A stretch of 51,546 nucleotides of DNA from an uncultured Planctomycetaceae bacterium (GTDB lineage Bacteria > Planctomycetota > Planctomycetia > Pirellulales > UBA1268). Position 1 is the stretch's first letter; every line of letters starts with the position of its first letter. The notes under the pieces were generated by a model. The model had not been told where the DNA came from. It did not search any database and worked only from the letters and a program-made list of their open reading frames with translations. Shown here piece after piece: positions 10,847-22,512 of this stretch. Made by a program: the position numbers and the translations under genes. Where the stretch lies: assembly GCA_903951635.1 (NCBI GenBank), contig CAJBCV010000381.1:1-51546 (forward strand), read 5' to 3'.

Positions 10847-12268
10847 TCAGCGTGTCAGCCAGCCCACGATGAGCATCACCACCGTGATCACCGCCGCGCC
10901 GGCGACATCGAGGATCGCCCCGCTGCGGATCATGTCGCGGAGGCGGATCCTCCCTGTGCCGTAGACGATGGCGTTGCAGGGCGTGCTCACCGGCATCATG
11001 AAGCCGAGGCTCGCCGCAAACGTAGCGGCCAAGGCTGCGGTGAGCGGATCGCCGCCGCCGGCCGCCGCCAGGGCCATCGCCACCGGCACGACCATGTTGG
11101 CGCTGGCCGTGTTGCTCGTGAACTCGCTGGTGATCACCGCCACGAGCGTCGCGGCCGCCACGAGCGCCGTGCTCGCCCCCGGCCCGGTCGGCAGCCAGCC
11201 GATCAGGCTCCGCCCCAGGGCCTCGGCCAAGCCGGTGGAGAAGGAGAGCTCGCCGAGGGCCATGCCGCCGCCGTAGAGAAGGATGATCCCCCAATCGATC
11301 CCGGCCGCCTCCTCCCACGCAAGCGCCCTCCGCCCCTCTCCGCCGGGGAGGATGAACAGCAGCACGGCGCCGAGGAGCGCCGCGACCCCTTCGGGGACAT
11401 GAGTCGCAAACCAGGCCGGCAGCGGATGCTTCGCGCCGAGGAGAAGCCCGAGGATGCCCGGCACGATCCACAGGGCGACGGTGGTGCCGAAGGCGATCGC
11501 CGTGCTCACCTGTCCGCACGACCAGGCGCCTAAGGCCGTCCGCTCCCGGGCCACGAGCTCCGCCACGCCGGGGAGCCGGTCGACACCGGCCGGGAACATC
11601 CAGCCCAGGAGGAGCACCGCGAAGAGCGTGAGGATCGCCGCCACCGGCACGCCGATCGCGCACCAGGTGAGGAACGACACCTCGATGCCGAGCTCGTTGC
11701 GGATGAAGGCCAGGCCGATGAGGTTTGGCGGCGTGCCGATCGGGGTCGCCAGGCCGCCGATGCTCGCGGCGAAGGCGACGGCGAGCATCAAGCCGGTGGC
11801 GAAGCGCGGGTCGAGTCTCGGGCCGGCCGGGGAGCCATCCCGGGAGCCGGCCGGCGGACTGGCATCCTCAATCGCCGCCAGGATCCCGGCCGCGATCGCC
11901 ACCATCATCGCCGTCGTGGCGGTGTTGGAGATGAAGGCGCTGATCGTCGCCGAGACGAGTGCCACCGCGGCGAGGATCCGCCCCGGCCGTTCCCCCACCG
12001 CCGGCAGCCCGAGAACGGCAAACGCCAGCCGCCGATCGAGGCCGTGAACACGGATCGCCTCGGCGAGCATGAACGAGCCGATAAAGAGAAAGACGAGCGG
12101 CTCGGAAAAGGGGCGGAAGACCTCCTTCGCCGGCGCCACGCCCGCCACGACGCAGGCCACCGCCCCGAGCAAGGCCGTCACCGGCAGCGGCAGGGCCTCG
12201 GTCACCCACAACACCACGACCCCCACGAGGATCACGGCCAGACTTTGGGCCTCGGGGGTGAGTGGCAT
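10847..12268 (-). CDS. DASS/SLC13 family sodium-coupled anion symporter
   Basis: An inner-membrane transporter of the divalent anion:sodium symporter family, moving dicarboxylates, citrate or sulfate with sodium. The 473-residue protein has about 11-12 hydrophobic segments. Both diagnostic SNT signatures are present: FISNTATTAMM (SNT at 114-116) and EFTSNTASANM (SNT at 385-387). In characterised homologues (VcINDY) these form the sodium and carboxylate sites. A conserved PIGTPPN stretch near residue 176 also fits. Substrate cannot be decided from sequence. It lies downstream of ppdK but a strong terminator intervenes, so it should have its own promoter. Confidence 0.9.
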   Translation of the reverse strand: MPLTPEAQSLAVILVGVVVLWVTEALPLPVTALLGAVACVVAGVAPAKEVFRPFSEPLVFLFIGSFMLAEAIRVHGLDRRLAFAVLGLPAVGERPGRILAAVALVSATISAFISNTATTAMMVAIAAGILAAIEDASPPAGSRDGSPAGPRLDPRFATGLMLAVAFAASIGGLATPIGTPPNLIGLAFIRNELGIEVSFLTWCAIGVPVAAILTLFAVLLLGWMFPAGVDRLPGVAELVARERTALGAWSCGQVSTAIAFGTTVALWIVPGILGLLLGAKHPLPAWFATHVPEGVAALLGAVLLFILPGGEGRRALAWEEAAGIDWGIILLYGGGMALGELSFSTGLAEALGRSLIGWLPTGPGASTALVAAATLVAVITSEFTSNTASANMVVPVAMALAAAGGGDPLTAALAATFAASLGFMMPVSTPCNAIVYGTGRIRLRDMIRSGAILDVAGAAVITVVMLIVGWLTR

Positions 12269-12280
12269 GAGGGACTCGAG

Positions 12281-12318
12281 AAAAAATCCCCCGGGGGAGC
12301 AGTGGCTCCCCCGGGGGA
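12281..12318 (-). terminator. strong intrinsic terminator of ppdK
   Basis: A perfect 14-bp inverted repeat (TCCCCCGGGGGAGC at 12287-12300 and its complement at 12305-12318) has a 4-nt loop. Read on the minus strand it is followed at once by six T (12286-12281). It begins about 30 nt beyond the ppdK stop. Confidence 0.9.
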
Positions 12319-12349
12319 CGTGGTGGTTTCTCTGGACCGGCAGCCGGCG

Positions 12350-15121
<2,772 letters not shown>

Positions 15122-15486
15122 GGGGGCGATGTGACCTTTCGAGGAGGGAAAAACCAGCGGGAAAAAGGGTCTAAGACGCGTCGAATCTACGTTCACGTTT
15201 CCTGGGCGTCAACGCGGCGCCCCGGCGGGATGGCGACCGGCGGGCGGGAGGGCTTGTGCCGCGGCAAACGGGTCGTTTTCTCCCCGGGCTTGAGGAGAAC
15301 AGGAGGGGGCCAGCAGGAGGGGGGATCGCGGCCTTCCGGTCGGGCGGGCGGCCGGGGCCGGCGGGCATGGATCTCCGGTCGGAGGCCGGTGAGCCGTCTC
15401 GGCCGGGCGATTGGACCGTGTCGGGCATCGCCGGCTGCCGTGGTGGCGTCGGAAGGTTTCGGAACGCTTCCCACGTCGCCCCGTGG
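15122..15486. other. intergenic stretch with the ppdK promoter and leader
   Basis: The 365 nt between ppdK and the end of the ABC fusion gene hold the ppdK leader and promoter (15184-15212). I see no gene or clear terminator in the remaining part. Confidence 0.5.
15184..15212 (-). promoter_or_regulatory. candidate promoter of ppdK
   Basis: On the minus strand, TTGACG (15212-15207) is followed after exactly 17 nt by TAGATT (15189-15184). Transcription would start near 15177, about 56 nt before the ppdK ATG. Confidence 0.6.
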
Positions 15487-18400
15487 TCACTCCGCCGTGC
15501 CGAGCCAGCGGTCGATGATCGTGTCGATCGCGCCATCCTCGCGCATCGAAAGGATCACGGCGTTGAGCCGTTCGCGGAGCGGGCTCCCCGCCGGGAGCAC
15601 CAATCCGAAGTCGAACGACTCGAATACCGGTCCGACGAGGCGGTAGTTCGCACGATCCGGACGGGAGATGGCATGACGAAGGGTCTGGTTTTCGGCGATC
15701 ACCGCGTCGACCTCCCCGGCGTCGGCGGCCGCGAATACCTCGTCGAGCGTGCGGAACTCAATCGGCATCCCGCCGCGGGCCCGGATCGCCTGCCCGGCGA
15801 CGCCGGTGGCCTGGGTGCCGATCACGCGGCCGGCCATGTCCCTGGGGCCGTGGATCGTCCCCCCGATCCGCTCGGCCGTGAGCGTCGCCGCGAGCGTTCC
15901 GGTGAACAGCGCGATGACGACCGTGCCGACGAGCATCCAGCCGGTCGCCAGGATCCGCCCCGGCACCGTGTCGACACGCTTGTCGTCGCACCCGCTGGCG
16001 ATGAGCGAGCTGATCCCCCACCACGTTCCCTCCCACGCGCCCCGCCGCCAGTCGCGCGGGAAGCTGTGGGCGTTGACACCGCGTTCGCACCACCAGAGGA
16101 GATGGCCGACGAGCACCGTGAGGGCGAGGAGCCCCGCGAGCACCCCGAGCGCCTGACGTGAGAGGAGGATCGAAAGCGGGCCGAGCCAGGATTCGTCGTC
16201 GGTCTTCGGGACCGCGATCCTCAGGCCCGAATGGAATACCGAGTGGGTGAAATCGAAGATCTCCTCGCGCTCGCGCGTCATCGCCACCGGCCCGAGGAAC
16301 AGATCGACCTCCCCCTTCTTCACGGCCTCGAGCCCCTCGACGAGCGAGTCACGGACGACGTATTCCGTGGTGGCGCCGATCCGCAGCGACATGTCTTCCC
16401 AGAAGTCGACCGATGGTCCCATCGGCTTGCCATCCTTGAGCTGGAGCGTTACCCCCACCGGCGCGACGCCGACGCGGAGCGTCTCGGCCGCGTCGGCGGC
16501 CTGCGACCCCGCAGCGGCGACGCACGCGAGAACGATGGCCGCGACCGTGGCCATGCGCCCCGCGCCGCGGGCCGCGAGCGTCACCAAGGCCGTGCCGATC
16601 GCCATCAGCACCAGCGCCGCCGGCAGAGCGCCGGCAGGGAGCGTCGTCGACGCTCCGGTGGCGAACTCCCGCACGCCGCCGTCGACCGCACCGCCACCGG
16701 CGAGCGCCAGAAGGAGCAGCGGCATCGTGTTGTGCACGGAGTGGAGCACGATCGACGGGAGAAGGCTCCCGGTGGCGACGCGGAGGCAGCCGGCGACGAG
16801 GCCGAGAGAGAACGTCGCCGGCATTCGCTCCGGGAGGATGTGCGCGGCGGCGAACAGGGCCGCCTGCAGCAGCAGCGCCGCCGCAAGCCGGCCGCGCGTC
16901 GGCCGTTCGCCTGAGAGCGCCGAGAGGAGCCAGCCGCGGAACAGCAGCTCCTCGGCCACCGGCGGCAGAAGCGCCATGAGCGTCCAGGACACCCACCACG
17001 GATGCTGCTGGATGAGCCCGATGAGCCGTTCGGAGAGGCTGCGGATCGCCGGTGAGACTTCCGTTCCCTGAAGCGCGAGCATGATCCCGGCGGAGACGAT
17101 GAACAATCCCGCTCCCAGGCTCGCCGCCCCCAGCGCCGCCGCGATCGTCTGGCCCACCGATGCGGGAAGGACGAGGCCGAGCGTCTTCACGATGTCGACC
17201 CGCTGCCAGGCGAGCATCGCAAGCAGCGGTAGGATCACGGCGATCCCTTGATGGATCGGGATGCCCATGAGGAGATTCTCCGGCGTGAAGGCCTGCACGT
17301 ACCACAGCGCCGCCATCCCGGCGACGATCGGCACGATGCCCTGGGGCACGGTGGGGAGGACGCGCGGCGCCGGCCGGGCGAGGACGCCGCCGGTGGCATC
17401 GGGGCCACGGAAGAGGATCTCCTCGTCGGTGAGGAGATGCGCGGTGCCGCGAAGGAGCAGCGCCGTCAGGACGGCCGACGAAAGGAGCGTGAGAAGCAGC
17501 GGCAAAAGCGCGTGGATGATCCCACCCCCGCCGTGATCCGGGGCGCCTGTGAGGCTGTCGCGGGCCACCATCACCTGCCCCGTGAATGGCACCAGCGCCA
17601 ACGGGCCGTCGCCGCGCAGCCCAGGCACGAGCGCCGTGCCGGCCAGCGCTGCCACGAGGAGGATCACCGGCGTGAGGGTGTTTTGCGCTTCCTTGCCACT
17701 CTTCGACGCCGTCGTCACGGCCAGGCAGGTCGCCGCGGCGAGTGCCGCCAGGCCGACGAACGCGATCACGGTCACCACCGCCCCGGCCCCGAGGGAGGGG
17801 AGACGCGAGGCCGCGCCGGGGGGAAGGAAACGGAGGCCGACGGCACTGGTCAGAGCGATCGAGAGGCAATTGGCCGCGAGGGTGGCGAGGGTGACGGCAT
17901 AGACGGCGAGGAACTTCCCGAACACGATGCTGCCGGTGCTGCAGGGGGCCATGAGGAGCGTCTCGATCGTCCCCCGCTCCTTCTCGCCGGCGATCGCGTC
18001 GATGGCCGGGTAGAAGGCGCCGGTCATCGTCAGAACGGCCAGGAGGACGAGGATCGACGCGGTGAGCGCGGGGAGGATCTTTTCGGTGGCCACCGTCGGG
18101 TCGCCGAACGTCTCCCCGAGGATCCGCAGGCGGATCGGCCGGAGGACGCTTTCGGGCAATCCGGCCCGGCTCACCCGGCCGGTGCGGATCGCTTCGGCGA
18201 CGCCGCGGATCACCCCCTCGAACTGCTCCCGCGCACGCCCGATGGGACGCCGCGAGGGGAAGCGGACGTCGAGGTCGACCGTCCCTTGGGCGTCGAGGGC
18301 CGCGATGATCCCTTCCGGGGCATTGAGCCAGACGTCGGCCGCCCCATCCTCGACTGCGGCGATGGCCGTCTCGACATCGCCGTGGAGGAACGAGGCGCTC

Positions 18401-18729
18401 GAAGGCCAGGGAGTGTCTCCGCCATTGGCCGGCCTTCCCGCTTTCACCACTCCAGCGATGCGGGCGGCAAGCGCTCCGGCCTCGGCCCCGCTCATCGCCA
18501 CGGTGAGTGGCGCCGGCGCGGCACGGGCCTCGAGATCGGTGACGGCGGTGCGGACGCCGAGGGCACTGGAAAGGGCCACCAGCGGATAGGTGACCATCGG
18601 GAGGAGGAGCGTGACAAACAGCGTCCTCCGGTCGCGGACGAACTCCAGCAGGTCGCGCCGGGCGATCGCCACGGCCGCACCGAGCGCGGAGTTCACGGCG
18701 GCGTCGGGCATGGAAGCAGGAGCGGTCAT
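15487..18729 (-). CDS. three-module fusion: ABC-2 permease, CPBP intramembrane protease, GluR0-like ligand-gated channel
   Basis: One uninterrupted 1080-residue frame. Residues 1-435 are a NatB-type ABC-2 exporter permease with the cytoplasmic GEKERGTIETLL motif (248-259). Residues 460-720 are a CPBP membrane protease-like domain with EELLFR (593-598), FAAAH (626-630) and HSVHN (663-667). After a signal-peptide-like hydrophobic stretch (726-745), residues 748-1078 form a periplasmic ligand-binding domain split by a channel: S1 (748-845), a membrane helix (857-879), a re-entrant loop (900-920), a helix (927-951), then S2 (957-1078). This is the architecture of bacterial ionotropic glutamate receptors. 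The start overlaps the NatA-like ATPase gene by ATGA. The permease plus CPBP fusion is familiar in planctomycetes; the third module is not one I recognise there. Met726 could be an internal start yielding a free receptor. Confidence 0.82.
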   Translation of the reverse strand: MTAPASMPDAAVNSALGAAVAIARRDLLEFVRDRRTLFVTLLLPMVTYPLVALSSALGVRTAVTDLEARAAPAPLTVAMSGAEAGALAARIAGVVKAGRPANGGDTPWPSSASFLHGDVETAIAAVEDGAADVWLNAPEGIIAALDAQGTVDLDVRFPSRRPIGRAREQFEGVIRGVAEAIRTGRVSRAGLPESVLRPIRLRILGETFGDPTVATEKILPALTASILVLLAVLTMTGAFYPAIDAIAGEKERGTIETLLMAPCSTGSIVFGKFLAVYAVTLATLAANCLSIALTSAVGLRFLPPGAASRLPSLGAGAVVTVIAFVGLAALAAATCLAVTTASKSGKEAQNTLTPVILLVAALAGTALVPGLRGDGPLALVPFTGQVMVARDSLTGAPDHGGGGIIHALLPLLLTLLSSAVLTALLLRGTAHLLTDEEILFRGPDATGGVLARPAPRVLPTVPQGIVPIVAGMAALWYVQAFTPENLLMGIPIHQGIAVILPLLAMLAWQRVDIVKTLGLVLPASVGQTIAAALGAASLGAGLFIVSAGIMLALQGTEVSPAIRSLSERLIGLIQQHPWWVSWTLMALLPPVAEELLFRGWLLSALSGERPTRGRLAAALLLQAALFAAAHILPERMPATFSLGLVAGCLRVATGSLLPSIVLHSVHNTMPLLLLALAGGGAVDGGVREFATGASTTLPAGALPAALVLMAIGTALVTLAARGAGRMATVAAIVLACVAAAGSQAADAAETLRVGVAPVGVTLQLKDGKPMGPSVDFWEDMSLRIGATTEYVVRDSLVEGLEAVKKGEVDLFLGPVAMTREREEIFDFTHSVFHSGLRIAVPKTDDESWLGPLSILLSRQALGVLAGLLALTVLVGHLLWWCERGVNAHSFPRDWRRGAWEGTWWGISSLIASGCDDKRVDTVPGRILATGWMLVGTVVIALFTGTLAATLTAERIGGTIHGPRDMAGRVIGTQATGVAGQAIRARGGMPIEFRTLDEVFAAADAGEVDAVIAENQTLRHAISRPDRANYRLVGPVFESFDFGLVLPAGSPLRERLNAVILSMREDGAIDTIIDRWLGTAE

Positions 18730-19463
18730 TCGGGCCGGGCCTCCCCGATCGCGGCGAAGAACGCCTCCTCGAGTCCGCCCGAGAGTCCCACGAAAGCTTC
18801 GCGCGTCCCCGCGGCGACCACCCGGCCACCATGGATGACGACGAACCGATCACAGCGGCCCTCGATCTCGTGGAGCCGGTGGCTGGAGAGGAGGATCGCC
18901 CGACCGTCGCTGCGGAGATCGGCGAGGAAGGCGAGCAGATCGCGGGCCCCGACGACATCGAGGGCGTTGGTCGGTTCGTCGAGGATCAAGCTCGGCGGGT
19001 CGTGGACGAGGGCCCGGCCGACACTGACGCGCTGCCGCTGCCCCGACGAGAGCCGGCCGGCGGGGCGATCGGCGCACGCGGCGAGGTCGAGGACGTCGAT
19101 GAGGCGGTCGACCCGGGCCGCGAGGGCGTCGCCGCGGAGGCCGTGGAGCGCGCCGAAGGAGTGGAGGATTTCGCGGGCCGAGAGGCGGTCGGGGACGCCG
19201 GTGGTGGCCGAGACGTAGCCGAGCCGGCGGCGGGCCCCGACGGGGTCGGTGGCGACGTCGCAGCCACCGACCCGGGCCGTGCCGGAGGTCGGCGTGAGGA
19301 GCGTGGCGAGCATCCGCAGGGTCGTCGTCTTGCCGGCGCCGTTGGCGCCGAGGAGCCCGACCATCTCGCCGGAGTTGACCGCGAACGACACCCCGTCGAC
19401 CGCCCTTACGATCTCCCCCGAAGTGGCACGGTAGTGTTTGACGAGATCCTGCACCTCGATCAT
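18726..19463 (-). CDS. ABC transporter ATP-binding protein (NatA-like)
   Basis: This is the ATPase that should power the permease half of the downstream fusion protein. The 245-residue single domain has Walker A GANGAGKTT (near residue 39), the signature LSSGQ (near 137), Walker B LILDEP with the D-loop NALD, and the switch histidine in LSSHRL. It overlaps the fusion gene by four bases (ATGA) and starts one base after the preceding permease gene's stop region. NatA/NatB systems export sodium or other small substrates; the substrate here is unknown. Confidence 0.9.
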   Translation of the reverse strand: MIEVQDLVKHYRATSGEIVRAVDGVSFAVNSGEMVGLLGANGAGKTTTLRMLATLLTPTSGTARVGGCDVATDPVGARRRLGYVSATTGVPDRLSAREILHSFGALHGLRGDALAARVDRLIDVLDLAACADRPAGRLSSGQRQRVSVGRALVHDPPSLILDEPTNALDVVGARDLLAFLADLRSDGRAILLSSHRLHEIEGRCDRFVVIHGGRVVAAGTREAFVGLSGGLEEAFFAAIGEARPE

Positions 19464-19464
19464 G

Positions 19465-20289
19465 TCAGCTCTCCTCGCTCGGGGGGAACTGCCGCCATTC
19501 GAGGATCGCCACGGCGATCGTGAGAAACACGGCGGCGAGGACGAACACCGCGGTCACCTGAACCCACGGAGGGCCGTCGTCGATGAGGAGCTGGAGTTCC
19601 GGGGTGACCGACCGCCGCCAGTTCATCCAGCGGACCAAGAGCGTGTGGAGGCGGAGCGAGACGGTGAACTGATTGACCACCGCCGGGATCAGGCCGGCGA
19701 GGTATTCCACCACGAGGGCCACGCCGACGCTGGCGACGAGCGAGCGTTTGGGAACGATCACCGCCGGGAGCGAAAACAGCGCCGCCCGGCCGATGCACGA
19801 CAGGCCGACGAGGATCGCAAACGGACCGAGGAGGCTGAAGCCACGGTCGATCACGCCGATCAGCAGGGCGAGGAGCAATCCGGCGAGCGCCACCATTCCG
19901 GTCCAGAGCACGGCGGCCAGCCACGTCCCCAAGAGGAGCGCCCGCCGGCCGCCGGGACGGACGGCGACATGGACCCAGGTGCCGCGTTCGAGCTCGTCGG
20001 CGACCGCCGGGGAGATCGTGACGAGCAGGCCGAGCATGCAGACCGCCTCGGGCACCAGCGCATAGAGGAGGATCGCCCCGAGATCTCGCTCGAGTGAATC
20101 GCCCCGGGCCTTCGCCGCCGCCAGAAGCACCGCGGAGGGGAAGAGAACACCGATCGCCGCCAGGCCGAGCCGGGGGGGGGTGAGGAGCCGATCGATCTGG
20201 AAGCGGGCCACCGCCATGATCGCCGCCAGAGCGGGGAGCGGGGGGGACTCGCCCGGTTGCCGGGCCGGTGAGTGGATTGGGCCGGTCAT
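19465..20289 (-). CDS. ABC-2 type permease-like membrane protein
   Basis: A 274-residue integral membrane protein with about six hydrophobic segments, starting after a short Pro-rich cytoplasmic N-terminus (membrane entry near residue 40). A charged turn SPAVADELERGTWVHVAVRP near residues 93-112 resembles the coupling segment of ABC-2 permeases. Its ATG overlaps the stop of the ATPase gene at 20286-21215 (ATGA), so these two form a pair. A single intervening base separates it from the NatA-like gene downstream. The role as permease is inferred mainly from pairing and topology. Confidence 0.75.
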   Translation of the reverse strand: MTGPIHSPARQPGESPPLPALAAIMAVARFQIDRLLTPPRLGLAAIGVLFPSAVLLAAAKARGDSLERDLGAILLYALVPEAVCMLGLLVTISPAVADELERGTWVHVAVRPGGRRALLLGTWLAAVLWTGMVALAGLLLALLIGVIDRGFSLLGPFAILVGLSCIGRAALFSLPAVIVPKRSLVASVGVALVVEYLAGLIPAVVNQFTVSLRLHTLLVRWMNWRRSVTPELQLLIDDGPPWVQVTAVFVLAAVFLTIAVAILEWRQFPPSEES

Positions 20290-21215
20290 GGCGTCACCCC
20301 ACGGTGGATCTGGACGAGCCGACCGAAGATCCCCTCGAGCGACCGGTCGCCCGGGACGAGTTCCCGGACGAGGATCCCCGCGCCGATCGCCGCCTCCCCG
20401 ATCCGCTCCGCCAGAAGGCGCGGAGCCCGCGTCTCGACGACGAAGGTGTCATGGCCGATGAACCGGACCGCTTCCGCCTCGGGGCATCCGCAGGCCAGCT
20501 CCGCCAGCCTCCGCGGCGCCGTCGAGACGACGCGCACTTCCGACGGGAGCGTGTCGATGAGTTGGCGGATCTCGTGGACGGTGCCGCTGGCCACCAATCT
20601 CCCACCGAGGATCACGGCCAGCCCCGCCTGGAGCGATTCGACTTCGTGGAGGAGATGGCTGGCCACGAGCAGGCTGCGCGACCGCGCCCAGGTGCGCACG
20701 AGCGACACCAGCTCGTGGCGGGCGACCGGATCGAGGCCGTCGAACGGCTCGTCGAGGACGAGGAGATCGGGATCGTGGGCGATGGCGCCGGCGAGCTTGG
20801 CGCGTTGCCGCATGCCCTTCGACAAAGTCGACAGCGGCCTCCCGGCCGCCTCGCCGAGCCCCACCTGCTCGAGGGTGGTGGTGGCACGCTTGAGCGCCGC
20901 GGCGGGGGAGAAGCCCGAGAGCTGGACGAGGTAGCTGACCCATTCCCGCGGCGTGGCGGAACGCTCCGTGAGATCGGAGGCCGGGCAGTAGCCGATCCGC
21001 CGCAGCACGCGGGCGTTGAAGAAGGGGCGCTCCCCGAAGACGCGAACCCGGCCGATCGAGGGGCGGAGCTGGCCGGTGACGAGGCCGAGGAAGGTCGTCT
21101 TCCCGGCGCCGTTGGGGCCGAGGAGCCCGTAGGCGCCCGCGCCGAGCTCGACCGTGACATCGTTGACGCCGATGACGGAGCCGTAGAGCTTGGTGACGTG
21201 GGACAGGGAGATCAT
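20286..21215 (-). CDS. ABC transporter ATP-binding protein
   Basis: A 309-residue ATPase with Walker A GPNGAGKTT (near residue 35), signature LSKGMRQ (near 133), Walker B LLVLDEP with FDGLDP, and the switch histidine in VASHLL. An extension of about 90 residues after the nucleotide-binding domain is typical of the CcmA-like multidrug/antibiotic group. It overlaps the 3' permease by four bases and is followed upstream (52 nt) by another permease, so the whole block is one transcription unit. Substrate unknown. Confidence 0.9.
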   Translation of the reverse strand: MISLSHVTKLYGSVIGVNDVTVELGAGAYGLLGPNGAGKTTFLGLVTGQLRPSIGRVRVFGERPFFNARVLRRIGYCPASDLTERSATPREWVSYLVQLSGFSPAAALKRATTTLEQVGLGEAAGRPLSTLSKGMRQRAKLAGAIAHDPDLLVLDEPFDGLDPVARHELVSLVRTWARSRSLLVASHLLHEVESLQAGLAVILGGRLVASGTVHEIRQLIDTLPSEVRVVSTAPRRLAELACGCPEAEAVRFIGHDTFVVETRAPRLLAERIGEAAIGAGILVRELVPGDRSLEGIFGRLVQIHRGVTP

Positions 21216-21267
21216 GCGGGTGGGGCTTGCTGGAAGGCGCTTGCAGGGGACGCCGGCGGGAGGCGGA

Positions 21268-22512
21268 TCAGGCGCGGGCGGGAGCGTCGACGCGCCACCA
21301 GAGGACGAGGGCCGAGACGATCGACACCAGTCCCAGCGAGATCAGGGGAGGAAAGATCGCCTGAGAGCGACGCTCGATGCCGAACACCCAGGCCTGGATG
21401 ACGCCGAGGGAATGATAGGGGGAGATCCAAGCCCAACGGTCGATCGTGTCGTCGAGGCCGGTGGCCTTGGAGAGCCAGCCGAACTGTCGGACCGCGAGCG
21501 GCCGGCCGCGTGGCGGCCCGCGCCCCTCGATGAGATCGGCGAGGGTCTCCCCAATCTCGCCCCCCGGCCCCCGCGGATGGACGTTGCTGCGTCGGGAGCG
21601 TCTGGGGGCATCTTCGACCGAGAATCCACCGTCGAACGCGTTCGAAGGATCGGTCGATTGAGCCTTCTCGCCGGCGAGGTTCTCCGCCTGGGCCCGCTGC
21701 ATTATGTCGGCGGTGGTCAGCGACGCGTGGGCGATCCAGCAGGCGGCCCAGGTGGCAAACCAGGCGAAACTCGCGATCCGACTCTCGGCGGTGAGCGACG
21801 AATAGGCCAGCGCCATGAACACCGTCGGTATGGCCAGTGCCAGGCTGGCGACGATGATCCGAACGGGCAGATCCCACGTCGTCACCGCCACCCAGATGCT
21901 CGGGCTCACCGCCACCCCCGCCACCCACAGGGCCAGCGCCGGTAGCATCGTGATCGAGGCGACGAGGAGGCCGAGGATGAGGAGCTTTCCGGTGACGTAT
22001 TCGAACTTCCCCACCGGGCGCGTGAAGTAGATCAGCCAGGCTTTCGCCCGCAGGTCGCGCGAGACCAGCGCCGGCGCCACCAGCCCCACCACGATCGCCA
22101 GGAGGATCGCCTGGGGCGAGCGCATGAAGGCGAGCATGAGCCGCGACCAGACGGCCCGGCGCGTCCGATTGGCCTCCTCGTCGCGGGTCTCGTGCCGATC
22201 GGCCGGGGGGGCATCGGTCTGTCCGAGGGCGTCAGCGATCGCCCGTCCGAGGATTCCCACGCCATCGACGTTGCTGCCGACGCGGGCCCGGTCCTGGATC
22301 GACCCAAGCCTCCCCTCGTCGATTGCCTGCTCGAAAACGAAGAAGCTGCCGGCGAACACCAAGGCCGGGCTCCAGGCGAAGAACACGGCCCGGCGCAGCC
22401 AGCGGCTCGTCCATGCCAGCTTGATGCCGGTGGCAGCGATGACGAGGATCGCAGCGAGCGACCCGGAACGCTTCCCCTGCCAGGGGCGGTAGCCGACGTC
22501 ATGGAGCGGCAT
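21268..22512 (-). CDS. ABC-2 type permease with large internal loop
   Basis: A 414-residue membrane protein. The start at 22512 (MPLHDVGYRPWQG) is chosen because the aromatic YRPW opening is common in this permease group and because the residues upstream are low-complexity Arg/Pro. It overlaps the ATPase gene at 22499-23557 by 14 nt. About six membrane segments are seen. Between the first two there is a hydrophilic loop (about 65-120), and a longer soluble segment (about 270-340) precedes the last two. SRDLRAKAWLIYFTRPV near residues 150-165 resembles the coupling helix. Substrate unknown. Confidence 0.8.
   Translation of the reverse strand: MPLHDVGYRPWQGKRSGSLAAILVIAATGIKLAWTSRWLRRAVFFAWSPALVFAGSFFVFEQAIDEGRLGSIQDRARVGSNVDGVGILGRAIADALGQTDAPPADRHETRDEEANRTRRAVWSRLMLAFMRSPQAILLAIVVGLVAPALVSRDLRAKAWLIYFTRPVGKFEYVTGKLLILGLLVASITMLPALALWVAGVAVSPSIWVAVTTWDLPVRIIVASLALAIPTVFMALAYSSLTAESRIASFAWFATWAACWIAHASLTTADIMQRAQAENLAGEKAQSTDPSNAFDGGFSVEDAPRRSRRSNVHPRGPGGEIGETLADLIEGRGPPRGRPLAVRQFGWLSKATGLDDTIDRWAWISPYHSLGVIQAWVFGIERRSQAIFPPLISLGLVSIVSALVLWWRVDAPARA

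Noticed and set aside
10838-10849. TGACGGCCGTCA palindrome as an operator
   Set aside because: It lies between two convergent genes and overlaps the symporter's 3' end, so an operator role is unlikely; 12-nt GC palindromes occur by chance here.
15487-16554. The receptor-like module as a separate gene starting at Met726
   Set aside because: Not adopted as the main call, because no stop codon separates it from the permease/CPBP part and the ribosome binding site is weak. It is kept as an alternative.
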